Shown: positions 1 to 6,200 of the stretch, one piece after another
Position numbering within the stretch: the first letter of the stretch is position 1
How the letters are laid out: every line of letters begins with the position of its first letter
Source of the DNA: an uncultured Candidatus Saccharibacteria bacterium
GTDB lineage: Bacteria > Patescibacteriota > Saccharimonadia > Saccharimonadales > Saccharimonadaceae
Direction: 5' to 3'
DNA: 21,145 nt
NCBI GenBank assembly: GCA_947097085.1
Contig: CAMUQR010000007.1
Coordinates: 1 to 21,145 of the forward strand
Notes under the pieces: model-generated
Told to the model about the DNA's origin: nothing
Seen by the model: the letters and a program-made list of their open reading frames with translations, nothing else
Databases searched by the model: none
Made by a program: the position numbers and the translations under genes

Positions 1-155
1 TGATGTATGCGTTTGGCACGAATAAGCCGATTTTTATCTTGAATCAGTTACCAGCTGAGCTTGATTATACGGTGGATTTGGCGGCACTGAAGCCGATTGA
101 ATTAAGAGGTGATTTAACAAAACTAATCACTGATTTGGGAGTTTGTCATGGCTAG
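1..155 (+). CDS. C-terminal end of a probable nucleoside 2-deoxyribosyltransferase-like protein (partial)
   Basis: An open frame (codons in phase with position 3) runs from the window edge to a TAG at 153-155 and gives about 50 residues. The segment YAFGTNKPIFILN followed by an acidic/hydrophobic tail with RGDLTKL resembles the end of nucleoside 2-deoxyribosyltransferase-like proteins, where a GK/NKP-[IV] strand follows the nucleoside-binding helix. The catalytic part is outside the window, so the family call is weak. Its stop lies 8 nt inside the next gene (ATG at 148), which suggests translational coupling. A GGGAG ribosome site for that gene lies within this reading frame at about 137-141. 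Confidence 0.5.
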   Translation, partial: MYAFGTNKPIFILNQLPAELDYTVDLAALKPIELRGDLTKLITDLGVCHG

Positions 156-477
156 TTCGCAAGCATTTATTGAGTATCTACAGGAGCAATTGACGGGCTG
201 TGGTGCGGGCGAAATATATTGTCGCAAAATGTTCGGCGAATATGGTATTTATTGCGATGGCGTATTTTTTGGATTGGTGTGCGATGATCAATTTTTTGTC
301 AAAATTACAGAAGCTGGCAAGGCAATTTTAGGCGAAAAATATCTGACTGGCCTTGCTTATAGCGGTGCTAAAACGCCGATGTTTAAAATTGATGATTTTG
401 AAGATTATGATTTAATGCGCCAACTAATTCAAGCAACTTGTGCCGAGTTAATAAAGAAAGGTAATGGCAAAAAATGA
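148..477 (+). CDS. TfoX/Sxy N-terminal domain protein
   Basis: This 109-residue protein matches the TfoX N-terminal domain: RKMFGEYGIYCDGVFFGLV, then a short strand with VKIT and a C-terminal LMRQLIQATCAEL helix. The family is named after the competence regulators TfoX/Sxy, but stand-alone N-terminal-domain proteins are widespread and of unknown biochemical role. There is no TfoX C-terminal helix-hairpin domain, so a competence role should not be assumed. GGGAG precedes the ATG by 6 nt. The gene overlaps its upstream neighbour by 8 nt and the following NUDIX gene by 4 nt (ATGA at 474-477). Its last 30 codons are repeated after that NUDIX gene. Confidence 0.8.
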   Translation: MASSQAFIEYLQEQLTGCGAGEIYCRKMFGEYGIYCDGVFFGLVCDDQFFVKITEAGKAILGEKYLTGLAYSGAKTPMFKIDDFEDYDLMRQLIQATCAELIKKGNGKK

Positions 478-479
478 AG
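388..479 (+). repeat. Direct repeat 1, left copy (3' end of the TfoX-like gene)
   Basis: These 92 bp recur at 946-1037 with an offset of exactly 558 bp. Only three bases differ (gca/gcg, tgt/tgc, ggt/ggc). The copy covers codons 81-109 of the TfoX-like gene, its TGA stop, and the overlapping ATGAAG that starts the NUDIX gene. Confidence 0.97.
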
Positions 480-920
480 CAAGCAGTAATTCCACAGGGG
501 CAATACCCAGGGGCTTTTTATCGAGTTTCGGCCAAAGCAGTGATTCGTGATACACAAAATCGAGTGCTGATGGTTGAGGACGGTGGAAGTTTTGACTTAC
601 CAGGCGGTGGCGTGGAACATGGTGGGAATTTTAAGCAAACTCTAGTACGTGAGTTTGCTGAAGAAATTGGTGTTAATACTAGTAATTTTGAATATCAACT
701 ATTGGGCGTAGAAACAACTTTTAAACCAAAAAAAGACGCTTGGTTGATGAATATTGTGTGTGAGGTACAATTCGCTGAAGCAGTTGAGTTTTCGGTTGGG
801 GCTGATGCCGATGGTATTCGATTTATGTCTAAACAAGAATTGGCAAAGTGTGATAATATCGGTGCTAAAATTGCCTATAAATATGCGTTTAACTCACAGC
901 AGGACATTAAGATGTTTTAA
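474..920 (+). CDS. NUDIX hydrolase (first of four NUDIX domains)
   Basis: A 148-residue single-domain NUDIX protein. The box starts at LPGGGVEHGG and ends in REFAEEIGV, so the metal-binding RE..EE core of the GX5EX7REUXEEXGU motif is intact. The first glutamate of the consensus (residue 7 of the box) is Gly here, a position that tolerates change. The substrate cannot be read from sequence; NUDIX enzymes usually hydrolyse nucleoside diphosphate derivatives such as damaged dNTPs or sugar nucleotides. The start is fixed by the ATGA overlap with the TfoX-like stop. The gene lies exactly between the two copies of a 92-bp repeat, so it looks like an inserted cassette. Confidence 0.88.
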   Translation: MKQAVIPQGQYPGAFYRVSAKAVIRDTQNRVLMVEDGGSFDLPGGGVEHGGNFKQTLVREFAEEIGVNTSNFEYQLLGVETTFKPKKDAWLMNIVCEVQFAEAVEFSVGADADGIRFMSKQELAKCDNIGAKIAYKYAFNSQQDIKMF

Positions 921-936
921 TAAAAAAAGGAACAAA

Positions 937-1035
937 ATGAAGAATATTGATGATTTTGAAGATTATGATTTAATGCGCCAACTAATTCAAGCGACTTGCG
1001 CCGAGTTAATAAAGAAAGGCAATGGCAAAAAATGA
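937..1035 (+). pseudogene. Duplicated 3' fragment of the TfoX-like gene (32-codon ORF)
   Basis: AAGGA and a 5-nt spacer precede an ATG at 937. After MKN, the frame is identical in protein to the last 29 residues of the TfoX-like protein (IDDFEDYDLM...GNGKK) and ends with the same TGA. All three base differences from the parent copy are third-position and synonymous. It contains only the final helix of the domain, so it cannot fold as a TfoX domain. It is either a remnant left by cassette insertion or a short translated leader: its stop overlaps another ATG (ATGA at 1032), reproducing the coupling seen at the real gene end. Confidence 0.8.
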
Positions 1036-1037
1036 AG
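946..1037 (+). repeat. Direct repeat 1, right copy
   Basis: Second copy of the 92-bp repeat (89 of 92 identical). It carries the TfoX-gene tail and the ATGAAG of the downstream start. Together the two copies bracket the NUDIX gene at 474-920. Confidence 0.97.
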
Positions 1038-1061
1038 GATAGTGAGGCTCGTAATGATTAA
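1032..1061 (+). other. Nine-codon ORF after the duplicated TfoX tail (cut-off start)
   Basis: The ATGA at the end of the duplicated tail opens a nine-codon frame, MKDSEARND, ending in TAA at 1059-1061. It looks like a start codon whose original gene body was lost or replaced. It ends 6 nt before the ATG of the nucleotidyltransferase/NUDIX gene, which has no good ribosome site of its own. Reinitiation after this short ORF is a plausible way for that gene to be translated. This is inference from spacing only. Confidence 0.4.
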
Positions 1062-1067
1062 TAAAAC

Positions 1068-1967
1068 ATGTTATTTGAGATGGTCGCAGGGTTAAATTTA
1101 CCAGCGGATCAGTATGCCGTGTTCGGTAGTGGTGTTTTGGTGGCTTATGATTTGAAAGACCAAGCTAATGATATTGATTTAATTATCACTGAAGCCTTGT
1201 TTCAAAAGTTGGTGAGCGACCCCAGCTGGCAGGCAATAACTTATGATCATGGCGAGCCGGGTGTTAAGCATCGAATTTTACCGATTGAAGCCTTTTTTGC
1301 CTGCGTGATAATTCCAGGTTGCGATCAGGCTGGGATTGAGCGTATCATTTCGGAAGCAGTTGAATTAGGCGGTATAAAATTCACGACTTTGGAAAATACA
1401 TTAGCTTGGAAAAAAGCTTTCGATCGACCAAAAGATCGAGCGGATGTTGTGTTAATTAAGCAATATTTAGAGCGAAAACCAGTTATTAAATCATCTTTTA
1501 TTTATAATGATCAGAAGATTGATGTTAAATGGTTTGATGTTGATAAAAAGGATGAAATTCCTGATTGGCCGTGGCAACAGATTTACGTAATTGGTGATGT
1601 TGGTGGCAAAGTACCGTTGGTTTATTACGCGCATGGCAGGGAAAATTTACCGGGTGGACATACCGAGCTGGGCGAAACACTGGAACAAACGCTCTGTCGT
1701 GAGGTGCAAGAGGAACTAAATATGCGTGTGATCGAGTGGCAGCCGATTGGCTATCAGGTGCTAACCAACCCTGATGGCAAAGTAGATTATCAATTTCGGG
1801 CAGTAGCCAAGTTTGAAAAACTGGGTGAATTTGCTGGCGATGTCGGTGGTTCGGTAATTGGTTATCGCTTGGTGGAGATTGATGAAGTTAATCAGCGCAT
1901 CGGTTATGGTGATGTTGGCGAGCATATGATAGAGCGAGCGAAAAATTGGTTAAACTACAATAAATAA
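1068..1967 (+). CDS. Nucleotidyltransferase-like domain fused to a NUDIX hydrolase domain
   Basis: A 299-residue two-domain protein. Residues about 15-130 look like a nucleotidyltransferase-fold domain: GSGVLVAYDLKDQANDIDL gives the GS...DxD signature, and KKAFDRPKDRADV matches the conserved K..RpKD.aD helix of AbiEii/NTase-like proteins. Residues about 150-299 form a NUDIX domain: PGGHTELGE, then REVQEEL; the Gly of the closing EExGU is Asn (EELNM). The domains may act in sequence on a nucleotide substrate, but the substrate is unknown. An in-frame TAA lies at 1062-1064, so ATG 1068 is the earliest start; ATG 1080 is the alternative. No Shine-Dalgarno sequence is visible. Confidence 0.8.
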   Translation: MLFEMVAGLNLPADQYAVFGSGVLVAYDLKDQANDIDLIITEALFQKLVSDPSWQAITYDHGEPGVKHRILPIEAFFACVIIPGCDQAGIERIISEAVELGGIKFTTLENTLAWKKAFDRPKDRADVVLIKQYLERKPVIKSSFIYNDQKIDVKWFDVDKKDEIPDWPWQQIYVIGDVGGKVPLVYYAHGRENLPGGHTELGETLEQTLCREVQEELNMRVIEWQPIGYQVLTNPDGKVDYQFRAVAKFEKLGEFAGDVGGSVIGYRLVEIDEVNQRIGYGDVGEHMIERAKNWLNYNK

Positions 1968-1996
1968 TTTCAAATTATAACAAAAGGAGTAAAAAA

Positions 1997-2434
1997 ATGA
2001 ATATTCGCAAAATGACAATCGATGATTATCAACAAGTTTATGACTTGTGGATGGCGTGTGACGGAGTTGGTTTAAATGACATTGATGATTCACGTCAGGG
2101 CATAGAGCGGTTTTTAAAACGCAATCCAGAAACCTGCTTCGTCACTGAGGAGGATGGTAAAGTTGTTGGCGTGATTATGGCTGGGCACGATGGCCGACGC
2201 GGATTTATTTATCATGCGGCGGTTGATCCTGCTTATCGTCGCCAAAAAATTGGTCATAATCTTGTCAATCGGGCGCTTGAGGCGATTCGTAATGAGGGTA
2301 TCGCAAAAGTGGCGCTGGTGGTGTTCAACGATAATGATGTTGCGAATAAGTTTTGGGAAAAACAAGGTTTCGATATGCGTGACGATTTAGTTTATCGCAA
2401 TAAGCCATTGATGGATTTAAAAAAGGTGAAATAG
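1997..2434 (+). CDS. GNAT-family N-acetyltransferase
   Basis: A 145-residue single GNAT domain. It starts MNIRKMTIDDYQQVYDLW (strand 1/helix 1) and has the VDPAYRRQKIGHNLV segment that holds the acetyl-CoA pyrophosphate loop, then VFNDNDVANKFWEKQGF, the end-of-domain motif with the conserved N and FWEKxGF. The P-loop is slightly unusual: the typical RGxGIG is RRQKIG, so the first Gly is replaced by Lys. It resembles the YpeA-like subgroup; the substrate is unknown. AAAGGAG lies 8 nt before the ATG. Its stop is 8 nt before the stray ileS-like start at 2443, so before the NUDIX insertion it probably sat directly ahead of ileS. Confidence 0.85.
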   Translation: MNIRKMTIDDYQQVYDLWMACDGVGLNDIDDSRQGIERFLKRNPETCFVTEEDGKVVGVIMAGHDGRRGFIYHAAVDPAYRRQKIGHNLVNRALEAIRNEGIAKVALVVFNDNDVANKFWEKQGFDMRDDLVYRNKPLMDLKKVK

Positions 2435-2442
2435 GAAGCAAT

Positions 2443-2510
2443 ATGATTTTTAAAGCTAATAGTCGCCGGCTGGTACTAGAATATGAAAAAGCGATTTTGG
2501 ATTTTTGGAA
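2443..2510 (+). repeat. Direct repeat 2, left copy (ileS 5' end duplicate)
   Basis: These 68 bp match the first 68 bp of ileS (3145-3212) at an offset of 702 bp with seven differences: two in codon 2, one in codon 10, two in codon 11 and single synonymous changes in codons 14 and 17. Similarity reaches a little upstream of the ATG (shared AGCAAT). The match stops abruptly at 2510, where an AGCGAT-GGT-ATCGCT hairpin begins. Confidence 0.95.
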
Positions 2511-2565
2511 GCGATGGTATCGCTCGCTTAGGCATTCAATCGCTAAAGGGATTGTTTATGAATAA
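2443..2565 (+). pseudogene. Duplicated N-terminal fragment of isoleucyl-tRNA synthetase (40-codon ORF)
   Basis: An ATG preceded by AGGAAG opens a 40-codon frame. Residues 1-22 (MIFKANSRRLVLEYEKAILDFW) correspond to the N-terminus of the full IleRS at 3145; the rest is unrelated and ends in TAA at 2563-2565. It cannot be a functional synthetase: it stops before the HIGH region. The stop overlaps the NUDIX start (ATGAATAA, 2558-2565), so if translated it would couple the GNAT gene to the NUDIX gene. Unlike the TfoX remnant, some of its changes alter the protein (K2I, R10L, A11V), as expected of a relaxed or donor-derived copy. Confidence 0.8.
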
Positions 2566-3148
2566 AACAGTTATGAACAGTATAATAAAATCAAGTAACG
2601 ATTTCGGCGATAATCTTCGAATTATTACTGATCAGGATTTTGACAAGCAAGCACCAGAATTTAATCAAGGACAAGCTTGGGTGCGACGAGCCGTGCGGGC
2701 AGTATTAATTAATGATCAAGATCAAATTTGTTTGATGTATTCCCAGAAGTTTAAATATTATAAATTGCCAGGCGGTGGTATTCAGGATGGTGAAACGCAT
2801 GCTGAAGCGTTAAAACGAGAACTGCTAGAGGAAGTTGGAGCTCGGGCGGAAATTTTAGGCAAAATTGGTCAAATCGAAGAGCGTCGAGTATTGAGCAATT
2901 ATATGCAACAATTTTCTTATGCCTATGTGGCGAAAGTGATTGGTAAAATTGGCGAAAATCATCTTGAACAAGACGAAATAGACGAACAACTTGCGCCGAT
3001 ATGGGTTGATCTAGATGAAGCAATTCGCCTGATGTCTACGGGTAATGTTGAAACAGATCGTGGGGTGAGCCAACGATTTATGGCTTTGCGTGACGAGATA
3101 TTTTTGAAAGAATATAAAAAAATAAAGGAAAAAGGAGAGCAATTATGA
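2558..3148 (+). CDS. NUDIX hydrolase
   Basis: A 196-residue NUDIX protein from ATG 2558; a longer frame from 2483 is open but overlaps the ileS-like fragment. ATG 2558 has AAAGGG seven nt upstream and overlaps the stop of the 40-codon ORF; ATG 2573 is also possible. The fold begins near VRRAVRAVLINDQDQICL, and the box is fully canonical: LPGGGIQDGE ... KRELLEEVGA, so all four metal-site acidic positions are present. It is probably an active NDP-X hydrolase of unknown substrate. Its TGA overlaps the ileS ATG by 4 nt (ATGA at 3145), tying its expression to the synthetase. It lies between the two copies of the ileS 5' repeat. Confidence 0.88.
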   Translation: MNKTVMNSIIKSSNDFGDNLRIITDQDFDKQAPEFNQGQAWVRRAVRAVLINDQDQICLMYSQKFKYYKLPGGGIQDGETHAEALKRELLEEVGARAEILGKIGQIEERRVLSNYMQQFSYAYVAKVIGKIGENHLEQDEIDEQLAPIWVDLDEAIRLMSTGNVETDRGVSQRFMALRDEIFLKEYKKIKEKGEQL

Positions 3149-3212
3149 AATTTAAAGCTAATAGTCGCCGGCGGGCGCTAGAATACGAAAAAGCAATTTT
3201 GGATTTTTGGAA
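3145..3212 (+). repeat. Direct repeat 2, right copy (true ileS 5' end)
   Basis: The first 68 bp of the intact ileS gene, matching 2443-2510 at 61 of 68 positions. With that copy it brackets the NUDIX gene at 2558-3148. Confidence 0.95.
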
Positions 3213-6200
3213 AGAAAATAAAGTTTTTAAGCAGTCGGTGGAGCGTCGCTCACCGGATAATGCCTATGTGTTTTACGATGGTCCGCCATTTATTACTGGC
3301 GTGCCACATCACGGTACGCTACTGAGTTCGATTATCAAAGATGTTGTGCCACGCTACTGGACGATGCAAGGTAAGCGTGTCGAGCGGGTTTGGGGTTGGG
3401 ACTGTCATGGTTTGCCAGCGGAAAATTTCGTTGAAAAACAGCTCAATATCGTTGATCGTCGCCAGATTATAGCGCATGCTGATGACCCGGTGCTGCTCGA
3501 TAAAGATGGCAATGCGTTGCCGACGATTAGTCTTGAAACTTACATCACTAAGGCGCGCGAATCGATGGTCGCCAACTCCGAAACTTGGGAAGGGGTGATT
3601 GATCGGATTGGTCGCTGGGTAGATTTTAAAGGCGCTTATCGGACCATGGATAAAAACTTCATGGAGAGCGTCTGGTGGGCGTTTAAACAGCTATACGAAG
3701 CGGGTAAAATCTACGAAGGCGAAAAAGTATTGATGTATGATACTAAGTTTGCTACCCCGGTTAGTAAGGCCGAAGTGACGATGGACAACGACGCTTACCA
3801 GACAGTCACCGATCCGAGCGTTTATGTGAAGTTTAAATTATTATCAGCATCGGCTGATCAGATTTCTTCGGATCGCTCCTCAAGTCTGTCTTCACAGGAT
3901 TTGTCGCTGTATTCTCGTAGCGACTCGAAACGCTCCTCAGAAACAGATTCAGCCGATGTGTATATTTTAGCCTGGAGCACCACGCCGTGGACGTTACCGG
4001 CGAACTTGATGCTGGCGGTTAATCCAGAACTAACTTATGCAGAAGTGCTGGTTGACGGTGAACGCCTGATTTTAGCAAAAAATGCGATTGAGCGGGTTTT
4101 GACCGATGAGAAACATCGCCCGCTTGAGTACGAATTAGTCCGTGAGTTTCCGGGCAGTGAATTAGCTGGACGAGCTTATCAACCGCTGGAGACTGGTTCG
4201 ACTTGGCCGAACCATCCTGCTGTGCATCATATTTATTCGGCCGATTTTGTGGCCAGCGATTCAGGTACGGGCATCGTCCATATTGCGCCGGCTTATGGTG
4301 AAGACGACTTCGCACTGGCGAAACAGCACGGTGTGGGTGCTTTTCATGTGATTGATGATAACGGCTATTATTTTGACTCAAATTATAAAGGCTTGGAAGT
4401 CTGGGATAATAATAAATTTATTGCTAAGGATCTAAAAGAAAAGGGGATTGTTTGGAAAATCGACTATATTCGTCACGAATATCCTTTCAACCCACGCTCA
4501 AAACAGCGGATTATGTATCGGGCAATTCCGTCGTGGTTTATGGATATTGAACATCAAAAACCATTGATGCTGGAAGAAAATGAGCATATTAACTGGTTCC
4601 CAGCGCACTTAAAACACGGTCGGTTCGCCAAAAATATCGATCAAGCGCCAGATTGGAACTTATCGCGTGACCGTTTCTGGGCGACAGCTATGCCAGTTTG
4701 GAAATCACCATCGGGTAAGGTTAAAGTTATCGGTTCTTATGCTGAATTAAAAGAGTTATCGGGTGTTGAGCTAGAGGACTACCATCGACCATGGGTGGAT
4801 GAAATTACCTTTGAAATTGATGGTGAAACTTATACCCGCATCGATAAAGTGTTGGACTGCTGGTTTGAGTCGGGTTCGATGCCATTTGCTCAGCTTCATT
4901 ATCCGTTTGATAATAAAGAAAAATTTGAGCAGAACTACCCGGCTGACTTCATCGTGGAATATGTCGGGCAGGTCCGAGCCTGGTTTTACTATGTCCATGC
5001 GGTTAATACGGCACTGGCGGAAATTGGGGCGTTTGGTGATAATTTGCAACATAAAAATGCCTTCAAAAATGTCATCACTACCGGAGTAGTGGCGGGTAAC
5101 GACGGTCGCAAAATGTCGAAATCGCTTGGTAATTTCACTGATCCGAATGAGTTGATGGACAAGTTCTCGGCTGATAGTTTGCGTTTCTTGTTGATTCAGT
5201 CGCCATTACTAAACGGTGAGGATTTTGCCTTGCTCGATAAAGATGTCGCCGATGTGGCGCGCAAGTTGACGATGATTTGGAATATGTATGATTTCTTCAC
5301 GATGTATGCTGAAGTTGATGACTTCACATTCCCGTACGATACGTCGTCTTCGGATGCGTTTCTCGTTCGTGGTATGCTAAATACTACTCACTCCGATACT
5401 CCCGAATCCTTGTCTCGCACTGACAATGAGAAGTCATTCTTGATTGCAGTTGATTTACAAAAAATAGTCAATCCACTTGATCGTTGGGTGGTGTCGCGAG
5501 TTCATCAATTGCGCAACCAAATCACCGACAATATGAATATTTATGACATTCCGCATGCGGTTGAGGACGTGCTGTTGTTTATTGATGATGCTTCAAACTG
5601 GTTTGTGCGTCGGTCGCGTCGTCGTTTCTGGAAGAGTGAGGACGATACTGATAAACACCAAGCTTACCAGACTTTGCACTATGTCCTGAGTTATTTAGCA
5701 TTGATTTTAGCGCCGTTTGTGCCGTTTTTGTCTGAAGAGTTGTGGCAAAAAATTGTTGGTGGTGAGTCGGTTCACCTTCAAAACTGGCCAGAGGCGGGGC
5801 AGATTGACGAACAAATTGTGGCTGATATGGCGGAACTGCGCGGTTTTGTCAATGAAGCTTTAGCGTTGCGCGCCAAGGCTGGTGTTAAGATTCGTCAACC
5901 GCTATCCGAGGTGGTCTTGCCACGCTCGGCTGATGGCGTGGAATGGTTCAGTGATATTCTGCTTGAAGAGTTGAATGTTAAACGAGTTAGCTGGCAGGCG
6001 GAAGCTTCTGCGATTGCGCTGGATCTGACAATTACACCGGACCTCAAGAATGAAGGCCTGGCGCGTGAAGTAATTCGGGCTGTCCAAAATGGTCGCAAAA
6101 AAGCTGGACTTAATGTTGATGATCGCATCAATTTAGTATTAATGAGTGATGACCCAGTTCTTACTCAGGCGATTGCTCAGTTTAAAGATGAGATTTATGC

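Noticed and set aside
754..1035. 93-residue frame joining the inside of the first NUDIX gene to the duplicated TfoX tail
   Set aside because: Its first two thirds are an out-of-frame reading of the NUDIX gene. Only the part from ATG 937 has its own ribosome site and a protein relative.
388..1037. CRISPR or integron-like array from the direct repeats
   Set aside because: Only two copies per repeat, each derived from a coding gene end. No cas or integrase gene and no attC-like imperfect palindrome.
1956..1978. Promoter for the GNAT gene (TACAAT at 1956, TATAAC near 1976)
   Set aside because: No -35 box or TG extension at usable spacing. AT-rich sequence makes such matches common.
2483..2557. 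Upstream extension of the second NUDIX gene from ATG 2483
   Set aside because: It would overlap the duplicated ileS fragment in another frame. ATG 2558 has AAAGGG at good spacing and overlaps the fragment's stop. The extension does read like protein (GSDGIARLGIQSLKG), so it is not fully excluded.
4019..4381. Long frames opposite ileS, rny and other genes
   Set aside because: They lie fully inside well-supported genes, lack ribosome sites and resemble no family; they are shadow frames.
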